From: an uncultured Adlercreutzia sp.
GTDB lineage: Bacteria; Actinomycetota; Coriobacteriia; Coriobacteriales; Eggerthellaceae
Reading direction: 5' to 3'
NCBI GenBank assembly: GCA_947426355.1
Contig: CANEDU010000006.1
Coordinates: forward strand, 1-36,477
Length of the DNA stretch: 36,477 bases
Both the position numbers and the translations under genes were made by a program. A model generated the notes under the pieces. The model was not told the DNA's origin and did not search any database. It saw only the letters and a list, made by a program, of their open reading frames with translations. This document shows positions 9,727 to 18,139 of the stretch, piece after piece (the first letter of the stretch is position 1; every line of letters begins with the position of its first letter).

Positions 9727-9968
9727 GATATCCACCTCTTTTAGCTCGTTGCTTGCAAAACCACATTGACAAGCGGCGATCCCGCACGACCCAATCAAGC
9801 AAGAAAAGGAATGCGGCGAGTGTCCGCTCGGCAACGTGAGACACAAGGATAACGCAATTCTGCTAATATTCAGGGGGTAATTTGGTGTTGCAAAAAAACG
9901 GTTTTCATACGAGCTATTGAGCAGGGTCGCGCATCGACGCGAAGAGAATCAGAGAATCGAGGAATTCT

Positions 9969-11576
9969 GTGGAACCGACGGAGAAAAATCCCGACCCGCA
10001 TCACATTTTCATCGACGAGGTACAGGGGCATCAGCGCCGCTGGCTCAAGGTCGTCCAGTTTACGAGTTCGTCTACCAAGGCCGCAGCCATCATGCTGGCA
10101 GCAGCGGTAGTGGCGCTCATCATCGCGAACTCCCCGGCTTTTGAGTCTTTCGAGGAATTCTGGCACACCCACGTAATCATTGGCGTGGGCGGCTTGATTG
10201 GCGAGATGTCCTTCGCCCACATCATCAACGACATCTTCATGGCCGTGTTCTTTCTTCTGGTCGGTTTGGAGATCAAATATGAGATGACCGTTGGCGAGCT
10301 GACGAACATCCGCCAGGCGGCTCTGCCCATCATCGCAGCCTGCGGCGGCGTGCTCGCGCCTATCGTCATCTACTGCATCTTCAACGCCACCAATCCCGAA
10401 ACGTCTCACGGCTGGGGCGTGCCGACGGCCACCGATATCGCCTTCGCCCTGGGCATCATGGCCCTGCTCGGCAACCGCGTGCCCAACGGCGTGCGCGTGT
10501 TCCTCTCCACGCTGGCCGTGGCCGACGACATCATCGCCATCCTCGTCATCGCCATCTTCTACGGTCAGAGCCCCTCGCTTATGTGGCTGGGCGTCGCCGC
10601 GGTCATCCTCGTGGCGCTTATCCTGCTCAACCGCGCCCATGTATACGCGCTGGCGCCCTATCTGCTCGTCGGCTGCCTGCTTTGGTTCGCGGTATTCATG
10701 TCCGGCGTGCACTCCACCATCGCCGGCGTGCTGCTCGCCTTCACCATCCCCACAGGCTCGCGCGTCGACCTTTCGAGATTCATGCAGTGGTCGGGCGATC
10801 GCGTGCGTGAAGCCAACGACGCTTATATCGCCACCGAGCCGGTTACCCTTCAGAAGGACTACATGAGCACGGTCTCGCGCTTGTCCCAGGTTGCCCGTCA
10901 GGTGGTGCCGCCCGCAACGCGCCTCGAGCACATGCTGTACCCTTGGGTCTACTTCGCGGTGCTGCCGCTGTTCGCGCTCACCAACGCTGACGTGAGCTTC
11001 TTGGGCGGCGACGTGGTCGCTATGATCACGAGCCCCGTCTTCTTCGGCGTGTTCTTCGGCCTGCTTCTGGGCAAGCCCCTCGGCATCTTGCTGTTCAGCT
11101 TCCTCACGGTGAAGCTCAAGATTGCCAGCCTCCCGGAGAACGTGAACTGGATCCATATGCTCGGTGCCGGCATTCTGGGCGGCGTGGGATTCACCATGGC
11201 CATCTTCGTCGCGAACCTCGCCTTCCCCGAAGCGGTGCTCATCGCCGATGCGAAGATCGGCATCCTGTCCGCCTCGCTTTTGGCCGGCGTTGTCGGTTTC
11301 CTCTTCCTGTTCATGCAGGCGAAGGCCGCCGAGCGCCAGGGAATTGCCTATGTGTCCGCCTCTCTTGACGAGATGGTGCGTCCGACCGCCGGCAAGGAGG
11401 CCGCCGACATCGCCGACGACGTCGTGCTCGGCTTGGGCGACGACGATTTGGTGGACGACGTGCGCGATGTGCTCATTTCCGAAGGCGGCGTGGTGGAGTT
11501 CGTCATCCACGAGAAGCGAGCTCGCGATGACGCCGAGGCGGCCGAAGCCGACGACGTCACCGGCATGAGGCCGTAA
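9969..11576 (+). CDS. nhaA: Na+/H+ antiporter NhaA with acidic C-terminal extension
   Basis: FFLLVGLEIKYEMTVGEL, GWGVPTATDIAFALGIMALLGNRVP, ADDIIAILVIAIFY: NhaA motifs including the two-Asp active site. GTG start. Confidence 0.95.
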   Translation: MEPTEKNPDPHHIFIDEVQGHQRRWLKVVQFTSSSTKAAAIMLAAAVVALIIANSPAFESFEEFWHTHVIIGVGGLIGEMSFAHIINDIFMAVFFLLVGLEIKYEMTVGELTNIRQAALPIIAACGGVLAPIVIYCIFNATNPETSHGWGVPTATDIAFALGIMALLGNRVPNGVRVFLSTLAVADDIIAILVIAIFYGQSPSLMWLGVAAVILVALILLNRAHVYALAPYLLVGCLLWFAVFMSGVHSTIAGVLLAFTIPTGSRVDLSRFMQWSGDRVREANDAYIATEPVTLQKDYMSTVSRLSQVARQVVPPATRLEHMLYPWVYFAVLPLFALTNADVSFLGGDVVAMITSPVFFGVFFGLLLGKPLGILLFSFLTVKLKIASLPENVNWIHMLGAGILGGVGFTMAIFVANLAFPEAVLIADAKIGILSASLLAGVVGFLFLFMQAKAAERQGIAYVSASLDEMVRPTAGKEAADIADDVVLGLGDDDLVDDVRDVLISEGGVVEFVIHEKRARDDAEAAEADDVTGMRP

Positions 11577-11603
11577 TCGGCGCCGGCCTTAATGCGTGTT
11601 GCC

Positions 11604-11632
11604 AAGGGCGCTCTCCTAGGGCGCCCTTTTTC
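11604..11632 (+). terminator. Terminator after nhaA
   Basis: aagggcgc-tctcctag-gcgccctttttcg hairpin with T-run. Confidence 0.8.
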
Positions 11633-11852
11633 GTTGCGTCGTGCCATGCCGCGTCGCGGGCAAAGCTCTAGCGCGATCGCCGCAAAAAGCCTCGCCGCAC
11701 TCCGCTCAAGTCCACACTCGGGTAAGCAGAGCAGCCCCGAGCCTCCCCGAACCCTCAGGCGACCCTCCCTGCAACCGCCCCACATTCGCGCTTTGTTCTC
11801 GGTGTAAAATTCTCCTATTGACCTGCGGTTTTATTAAGCATACCCTTCACCT

Positions 11853-12782
11853 ATGAAACTGCTTGCTATAGATGACACCGCCAAGGATTTCTACCTCTGT
11901 GCGCCCCAGCTGACTCGAGGCGCGAAGAGGACGCGCGCCTGTTCGGCACCCGACCGCCCACCAGCGACCGCCGACGCGGAGGCGCTTTGCGGCCGCTTCT
12001 CTCATCCGCCCTACCATGTCCTCACTTCGCGGGCGCAGGGCAGTCGCACGGCTCGCGCAATCCGGTGTCATCGCCACAGGGGCCCTCTTCCGTCGGGATC
12101 GTTTCTCAGGATATCGAGCGACCTGCTCGTGGCATCGCCCGAGTACCTCTTCTTGCGCGCAGCCAAAACACTGCCCCTCGTTCACCTGATTGCCTTCGGC
12201 TATAGCCTCTGCGGCACCTATTACCTCAACGACGCAGGCCAAGGCGCCGCACTCTCCTCAGCTGCCAAGATTTCGCGCTATCTTGCGCGGTGCGAGGGCA
12301 TGCACGGAATCAAGAAGGCCCGCCAGGCGCTTCGGCACGTGCTCGACAACGCCGCATCCGTACGTGAAGCCGCCACGGCCATGAAACTCACGCTTCCCTG
12401 CAGAATGGGCGGATACGGGTTACCACATCCCATGCTCAATCAGCGCATCGACCTTCCCTCGCCAGCGCGCGTCAACCTCGGGAAAAGCCATGTGCGCATT
12501 GACCTGTGCTGGAGCGCCTGCGGAGTAGGCGTCGAATACGACAGCGACGCGTGGCACACCGGGGGCACGCAGATTACCCACGACTCGCGCCGCCGCAACG
12601 AGCTCGCTTGCCTCAACTTCGATATCATCACCGTCACGAACGACGAGATGAAGTCCGTAGCCGACATGGACAGAATCGCCAAGGCCCTGGCGAACAAGCT
12701 GCGCATCAGAAAGAGGCCCACGGTCAAAGGCTACGATAGGCTGAAAGTTGACCTGCGTGACATTCTCGAGGGGTGGGCCTGA
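11853..12782 (+). CDS. AbiEi-like / Vsr-type endonuclease-fold hypothetical protein
   Basis: Central SGSFLRISSDLLVASPEYLFLRAA...LVHLIAFGYSLCGTYYL (AbiEi-like) and C-terminal IDLCWSACGVGVEYDSDAWHTGG...DSRRRNELACLNFDIITVTNDEM (PD-(D/E)XK / Vsr / DUF559-like). Assignment is from motif memory, not a search. Confidence 0.6.
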   Translation: MKLLAIDDTAKDFYLCAPQLTRGAKRTRACSAPDRPPATADAEALCGRFSHPPYHVLTSRAQGSRTARAIRCHRHRGPLPSGSFLRISSDLLVASPEYLFLRAAKTLPLVHLIAFGYSLCGTYYLNDAGQGAALSSAAKISRYLARCEGMHGIKKARQALRHVLDNAASVREAATAMKLTLPCRMGGYGLPHPMLNQRIDLPSPARVNLGKSHVRIDLCWSACGVGVEYDSDAWHTGGTQITHDSRRRNELACLNFDIITVTNDEMKSVADMDRIAKALANKLRIRKRPTVKGYDRLKVDLRDILEGWA

Positions 12783-12813
12783 TAGCGCTCATCGCACACT
12801 GCGGAGCCTTTTT

Positions 12814-12965
12814 TGGCAAGTTTTTTCGATTTGAGGCGCACTGAAGGTGCCTTCGACGCACATATCGGCCTTTTTTGACGCTATTTGCTCGGAACAACCG
12901 CTCGAAATCGCGATTATCGGGGCTGATTACGACTCCCTCGCGCCTCAAAACGCACTTTTTTGCCA
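12814..12965. repeat. MITE-like element B, same family as element A
   Basis: Left TGGCAAGTTTTTTCGATTTGAGGCGC, right end reverse complement TGGCAAAAAAGTGCGTTTTGAGGCGC; both resemble element A TGGCAGAAAATGACGTTTCGAGGCGC. Confidence 0.65.
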
Positions 12966-14420
12966 CGAAGAGGCGACTTCCTTGCAATTAAGAGCCTTCT
13001 TCAGGTCTGCGATGGCGTAGAGAGTGCCGAAGGCGACGACGGCCCCGGTGGGAGCGGTTTCGCAGGCAGACGCAGGGGCATCAGCCTCGCAGGCAGGGAC
13101 AAAGGCGGCACCATCGCGAGCGGTTACCCGAGCGAGCGCAGACGCGGCGGCTTCGCAGGCAGAAGCGAGGGCGGCAGCAGGCGAGGCGCAGGGGATAACC
13201 TCCGCCGCTCTGTCCTGCTCGGCGAGCACGTCGCGAATGCAGGCAGCCAAATCATCGGCGGCCAACGCGCGCGGGCTGGGCGGCGTATAGACGCGGAAGC
13301 TGCGCGCCCAGGGAGCGACGGCGCGCATCATGGCCGGATAGTCCTTATCGGCCAGCACGCCCACGACGAAGTCCACCGTGCCGTGCCCGGCATCGCCGAG
13401 CAGATCGCTCAGGGAATCGGCTAAAGCCTCGGCCCCCTGGGGATTGTGGCCGCCGTCGATGATGACAAGCGGGTCGGTCGCCACCACCTCGAAGCGTGCG
13501 GGCCACGCCGCCTGCGCGATGCCGGCAAAGGCAGCGTCTTCGGAGATGCCCCACCCGCGTTCACGCAACACCTCGATAGTCGTCAGCGCCACGGCCGCAT
13601 TGCAGGGCTGGTAGCTGGCCAGAAGCCGCGTCTCGAAATCGCGGCCGTTCCAGCTGAAACGGCGCAGCGCCGTCCCGGCCAAAGGCGCGGCGGAAAGTCC
13701 CGAGAAATCGACCACCGTCAGCGCGCACTCCTGCTCGCGGGCCACGCGCTCGATGACCGCCATGGCCTCGGGCTCCTGAGGCCAGCTCACCACCGGCGCG
13801 CCGTGCTTTATGATGCCGGCCTTCTCTGCCGCCACCGCCGCCAAGGTGTCGCCCAAAAGCTCGGTATGATCGAGCCCCATGCGGCACATCACGCTCGCCT
13901 CGGGCGCATCGATGACGTTGGTGGCATCCAGCCGCCCGCCCAGGCCCACCTCCAAAACGACGATATCGCACCCGCAGGCGCGGAAGTGCTCGAGGGCCGT
14001 GGCGGCCATGAGTTCGAACTCAGTCGGGTGGTCGCCGCACGCGGCCTCCACCGCCTCGGCCGCAGGACGCACCGCCGAGACGGCCCGCAGCAGTTCCTCT
14101 CCCGTAATGTTAGCGCCGTTCACGCGGATGCGCTCTTCGAAGCACTCAATGAACGGGCTCGTGAACAGGCCGACTTTGTACCCCGCCGCCTGCAGGATGC
14201 TTGCTAAATAGGCGCAGGTGGAACCTTTGCCGTTGGTGCCCGCGACATGGACGAACCGCAGATTGTCTTGCGGCCGCCCCAGGCAATCCAGCAAATCCCG
14301 CACGCGCTCAAGCCCCAAGCGCGAGGCCTGCCAGCGCGGCGTGTTGATCCACGCCACCGGATCGAACGCGTCGCTTACGTCATGACCGATCTCGTCGGGG
14401 AGGTTGTTCTCGCGTTCCAC
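12945..14420 (-). CDS. folC: Bifunctional folylpolyglutamate synthase / dihydrofolate synthase
   Basis: FVHVAGTNGKGSTCAYLASILQAAGYKVGLFTSPFIECFEERIRVNG; LEVGLGGRLDATNVI; DGGHNPQGAEAL. Confidence 0.93.
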   Translation of the reverse strand: MERENNLPDEIGHDVSDAFDPVAWINTPRWQASRLGLERVRDLLDCLGRPQDNLRFVHVAGTNGKGSTCAYLASILQAAGYKVGLFTSPFIECFEERIRVNGANITGEELLRAVSAVRPAAEAVEAACGDHPTEFELMAATALEHFRACGCDIVVLEVGLGGRLDATNVIDAPEASVMCRMGLDHTELLGDTLAAVAAEKAGIIKHGAPVVSWPQEPEAMAVIERVAREQECALTVVDFSGLSAAPLAGTALRRFSWNGRDFETRLLASYQPCNAAVALTTIEVLRERGWGISEDAAFAGIAQAAWPARFEVVATDPLVIIDGGHNPQGAEALADSLSDLLGDAGHGTVDFVVGVLADKDYPAMMRAVAPWARSFRVYTPPSPRALAADDLAACIRDVLAEQDRAAEVIPCASPAAALASACEAAASALARVTARDGAAFVPACEADAPASACETAPTGAVVAFGTLYAIADLKKALNCKEVASSWQKSAF

Positions 14421-14528
14421 AATGCTCCTTCACTGCCTACCGTTTTCTTACAAACGAAGCGAACGGAAAGCTTACCAATCACGTCATTCTATACTAGCGG
14501 TATCGTCGCGCCAACGAGAGGAGGAGCT

Positions 14529-15452
14529 GTGGCCGTCATTTACAATCTGAATCGTCCGAACCCGCTGGACGCGCCCTGCACTCCGGATGTCTGCAAGCCC
14601 CCTTTGGTGCAGATTCTCACCTCCGACGAGTTTAGTCAACTGGACAGCATCTCGCGGGAAGCCCGCACCGAGCTGGCGGCCCTGGAGCTTTCCGAAGCCA
14701 ACTTCGTGGAGCTGTACCCCGCCTTCGTCATCGGCTCGTTCTCGGTGCCCGACAAATCCGACCCCACAGGCGACCCGGAGACCCTCTCGTTTTACCTGGA
14801 AGCCGACCATCTCATCTTCATCGACGACGGCACCATCGCCCAAAACACCCTGAACAAGGTGGCAGCCACGGGCATTCTCACCAAGCCCACCACCTCGCAT
14901 GCGCTCTACGCGTTCATGAAGACGCTCATTGCCGATGATTTCACATGGTTCTCGGCCATGGAGGACGCCATGGAAGGCCTCGAGGACGCCATGATCACCC
15001 GCCAGGCGGATATCTCATCGCAGACCATCATGAGCTACCGGCGCGCCGCCATGCGCATGGGCTCCTACTATCAGCAGATCGGCGTCATGGCCGACCTTAT
15101 CGCCGACAACGAGAACAAGGTCATGTCCCGCGAAGAGGCCCGCACCTTCGGGCACATCGTCAGCCACGCCAACCATCTGGCCGACCGCGCCAGCATGCTG
15201 CGCGAGTACAGCCTGCAGCTTTACGAGCTGCATCAGACCCAAATCGACCTCAAGCAGAACTCCACCATGCAGATTCTCACCATCGTTACGGTCATGTTCG
15301 CGCCGCTGACGCTCGTCACCGGCTGGTTCGGCATGAACCTCGCCGTTTTGCCCGGCCTTGATTGGCCCTACATGGCCTTCACCATCATCGGGCTGGCGGC
15401 CATCATGATTGCGGCGATGGTCATCTTCTTCAAGAACAAGAAGTGGCTCTAA
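14529..15452 (+). CDS. CorA-family divalent cation (magnesium) transporter
   Basis: C-terminal helices ...TMQILTIVTVMFAPLTLVTGWFGMNLAVLPGLDWPY, GMN motif. GTG start preceded by gagaggagg; longer ORF to 14247 rejected. Confidence 0.88.
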   Translation: MAVIYNLNRPNPLDAPCTPDVCKPPLVQILTSDEFSQLDSISREARTELAALELSEANFVELYPAFVIGSFSVPDKSDPTGDPETLSFYLEADHLIFIDDGTIAQNTLNKVAATGILTKPTTSHALYAFMKTLIADDFTWFSAMEDAMEGLEDAMITRQADISSQTIMSYRRAAMRMGSYYQQIGVMADLIADNENKVMSREEARTFGHIVSHANHLADRASMLREYSLQLYELHQTQIDLKQNSTMQILTIVTVMFAPLTLVTGWFGMNLAVLPGLDWPYMAFTIIGLAAIMIAAMVIFFKNKKWL

Positions 15453-15490
15453 CCAGCGAGCCACGCGAACATACGCGCCGACCGTCCGCC

Positions 15491-16057
15491 CTACTCGGCC
15501 CTCAGCAGTTCGCCCAGGGTGGCGAAATCGTTCTCCAGCGCCACGCGCTTGCTGCCATCGTACAGGGCCGCCGCCGGGTGAAAAATGGGGAACACCTTGA
15601 AGCGCCCGGCTTTCTGCAGCGTGCCGTGCAGGCGCGTGATGCCCACATCGGTCTTCAGGATGAACTTCGTGGAGAAGTTGCCCAACGTGACAATGAACTC
15701 CGGGCTGATGGTGCGCGTCTGCTCGCGCAGAAACGGGGTGCAGGCCTGAATCTCCTCGGGACGCGGGTCGCGGTTGGAGGGCGGACGGCACTTCAGCACG
15801 TTGGCGATGTACACGTCGTCGCGCGTGAGGCCCGCGATGGCCAAAAGCTCGTTGAGGTACTTGCCCGCAGCGCCCACGAAGGGCTCGCCCTGCAGGTCCT
15901 CGTTCTTGCCGGGGGCTTCGCCTACGATGAGCACGCGGGCCTCGGGATTGCCGACGCCGAAGACCGTCTGGGTGCGGCCGTCGCACAGCGGGCAGCGGCG
16001 GCAGGCGGCCACCTCGGTTTGCAGCTCCTCCAGGGGAATGTGGGGTCGTTCGGGCAT
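15491..16057 (-). CDS. Uracil-DNA glycosylase, family 4 (Fe-S)
   Basis: VAACRRCPLCDGRTQTVFGVGNPEARVLIVGEAPGKNEDLQGEPFVGAAGKYLNELL...NVLKCRPPSNRDP...IFHPAAAL. Confidence 0.92.
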   Translation of the reverse strand: MPERPHIPLEELQTEVAACRRCPLCDGRTQTVFGVGNPEARVLIVGEAPGKNEDLQGEPFVGAAGKYLNELLAIAGLTRDDVYIANVLKCRPPSNRDPRPEEIQACTPFLREQTRTISPEFIVTLGNFSTKFILKTDVGITRLHGTLQKAGRFKVFPIFHPAAALYDGSKRVALENDFATLGELLRAE

Positions 16058-16069
16058 GACGCGTTCCTC

Positions 16070-17497
16070 CTAAACGTAGAGCCTCGGCAAGCGCGAGCAA
16101 CCGAAACCGATGGCCACCTCGTGCTGGATGGTGCCGAGCGTTTCGGCCATCTGATCGATGGTGACGGCCGCCTCGCCCTGTTCGCCCACAATGACGACCT
16201 CGTCGCCAATCTGGGGATCTAAGTCGTTGCGCTGGCGCAGGTTCACTTCGAACATGCACTGATCCATGCAGATGTTGCCCACCTGGTGGAAGCGGCGCCC
16301 GGCGAGCAACACGTCGGTGCGGCCCGACAGGCCGCGGCGGAATCCGTCGGCGTAACCGATGGGCAGCGTGCAAATCTTCACGGCGCCGGGGCTGCGGTAA
16401 TGCAGGCCGTAGCTCACGCCCTCCCCCACCGGCAACGCCTTCACGTCGGTGATGCGGGCCTTCACACTCATGGCGGGCTTCAGCTCGATCATCGGGTAAG
16501 CCTCGGGGCACGGGTAGAAGCCGTACAGCGAAATGCCGAGGCGCACCATATCCAGCTGCACCTCCGGGTAGCGGATGGCCGCCGCCGAGTTCGCCGCATG
16601 GACGATGCCGGGGTTGATGCCGGCGGCGCGCAGGGCGTTCACTGCCTCGTAGAAGCGCTTGGCCTGGCGCTCGAAATCGATAGTGCCGGGGCAGTCGGCC
16701 GTAGCGAAGTGAGTGAACGTGCCCACCAAATCCAGCGCGCGGTGGAACGATATCTGCCGCGCGAATTCCACCACCTCGTCGTAGCGCACGCCGATGCGGT
16801 TCATGCCCGTGTTCACCTTCAGATGGAAGGGACCCGACAGCCCGAAGGCGTCGGCAGCCTCGCCGTAGCGGATAGCGAACTCGGGCGTGTAGATAGAGGG
16901 CATGATCTTGTAGGCCAACAACAGCGGAATGGCCGACGCCGGCGGCTCGCCCAGCACCAGGATGGGCGCGTTCACATAGGCCTCGCGCAAGGCGATGGCC
17001 TCGTCCACCGTGGCCACGCCGAGGTATTCGGCCCCGGAGTTCAGCGCCGTCTTCGCGCACTGCACGGCACCGTGCCCGTAGCCGTCGGCTTTCACCACGG
17101 CCATAAGGCGCGTGCCCGGATTCAAGCGGCGCTTCACCGCCGAGGCGTTGTGCCGGATAGCGTTCAAGTCGATTTCCACCCAGGACCAGCGGCGATCCAC
17201 TTCGGGAATGTGCGCGAGCCTTTCGGGGTCGAAGCGCGGAGGCTCACCGGCCGGCGTGCCACTTTCGGCGAAACGCAGCACGTCGCTGGCTGCCGAGGAA
17301 AGCTGCGTAACCGCTGGCGCCGCCGCGGCCGCACCGGCGCTGGCCGCCGGCGACCAGGCCTCGGCCAGCGAGCGCTCCTGCTTGCGAACCACGAAGGACG
17401 TCTCGTCATAACGGGAGCCGCGCAGGGCATCGCCCGCGGACACGAAGTTCGGATCGCGGCGCGAGAAGCCCGTGAACCCATTGGGAAGATCAGCCAT
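16070..17497 (-). CDS. alr: Alanine racemase with ~105-aa N-terminal extension
   Basis: WVEIDLNAIRHNASAVKRRLNPGTRLMAVVKADGYGHGAVQCAKTAL (PLP Lys motif) and downstream Alr motifs (YGFYPC, VSYGLHYRSPG, VGNICMDQCM). Confidence 0.93.
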   Translation of the reverse strand: MADLPNGFTGFSRRDPNFVSAGDALRGSRYDETSFVVRKQERSLAEAWSPAASAGAAAAAPAVTQLSSAASDVLRFAESGTPAGEPPRFDPERLAHIPEVDRRWSWVEIDLNAIRHNASAVKRRLNPGTRLMAVVKADGYGHGAVQCAKTALNSGAEYLGVATVDEAIALREAYVNAPILVLGEPPASAIPLLLAYKIMPSIYTPEFAIRYGEAADAFGLSGPFHLKVNTGMNRIGVRYDEVVEFARQISFHRALDLVGTFTHFATADCPGTIDFERQAKRFYEAVNALRAAGINPGIVHAANSAAAIRYPEVQLDMVRLGISLYGFYPCPEAYPMIELKPAMSVKARITDVKALPVGEGVSYGLHYRSPGAVKICTLPIGYADGFRRGLSGRTDVLLAGRRFHQVGNICMDQCMFEVNLRQRNDLDPQIGDEVVIVGEQGEAAVTIDQMAETLGTIQHEVAIGFGCSRLPRLYV

Positions 17498-17597
17498 AAC
17501 GCTCCCTCATTAAAGCAGCCGCGCCCCCTTGAGCGCGGCCGCAACAGCAAACACGTTCTGTGAGAGTATACCGCAGACCAGCCGCGGGGGATGTGCG

Positions 17598-18131
17598 CTA
17601 TCCGAGTTCGCCCCGCGCTGCGGCCGCGGCGAGCTTCTGGGCGAGGTCTTTCTGCGCATCATGGCCTTCGCCGGCCATCATCTTCACAGCGTGCGGAAGG
17701 GCGGCCACGATGCCCTCCCAGTTTTCGGTGGCCGCCTTGGTTGATCCGGGCAGGTTGATGATGAGCGTGCGCCCGCGCTGGGCGCAGATAGCACGCGAGA
17801 GCATGGCGAACGGCGTGATGGCGACGCTGTGGACGCGCATGGCCTCGGCGATGCCGGGCACCTCGCGATCGGCCACATCGCGGGTGGCCTCGGGGGTCAC
17901 GTCGCGCAGCGAGAGACCCGAGCCGCCGCAGGTGAGCACGACATCCGCGTCGGTGTTGTCGCAGGCGTCGATGAGCGCGCCGGCGATGAACGGGCGCTCG
18001 TCTGCTTCCACGACGCGACGGATGCACTCCCAGCCCTGCTCGGCGATGAGCTGCTCAAGCTTCTGGCCGGCCTCGTCGGTTTCCAAGGTGCGCGTGTCAG
18101 AACAGGTGATGATGGCGAATTTGATGGTCAT
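17598..18131 (-). CDS. MogA/MoaB family molybdenum cofactor biosynthesis protein
   Basis: MTIKFAIITCSDTRTLETDEAGQKLEQLI...ADVVLTCGGSGLSLRDVTPEATRDV: MoCF-binding motif TGGxG. Start chosen at 18131. Confidence 0.88.
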   Translation of the reverse strand: MTIKFAIITCSDTRTLETDEAGQKLEQLIAEQGWECIRRVVEADERPFIAGALIDACDNTDADVVLTCGGSGLSLRDVTPEATRDVADREVPGIAEAMRVHSVAITPFAMLSRAICAQRGRTLIINLPGSTKAATENWEGIVAALPHAVKMMAGEGHDAQKDLAQKLAAAAARGELG

Positions 18132-18139
18132 GGCTCCTC

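Noticed and set aside
9870-11510. 546-aa minus-strand ORF
   Set aside because: Antisense to well-supported nhaA; His/Glu/Asp-rich shadow frame.
14247-14528. N-terminal extension of the CorA-like ORF
   Set aside because: Region overlaps the start of folC antisense; the GTG at 14529 has a strong SD and precedes the plausible N-terminus.
15015-17060. 681-aa minus-strand ORF
   Set aside because: Arg/His-rich translation spanning corA antisense and out of frame with UDG and alr; a GC-rich shadow ORF.
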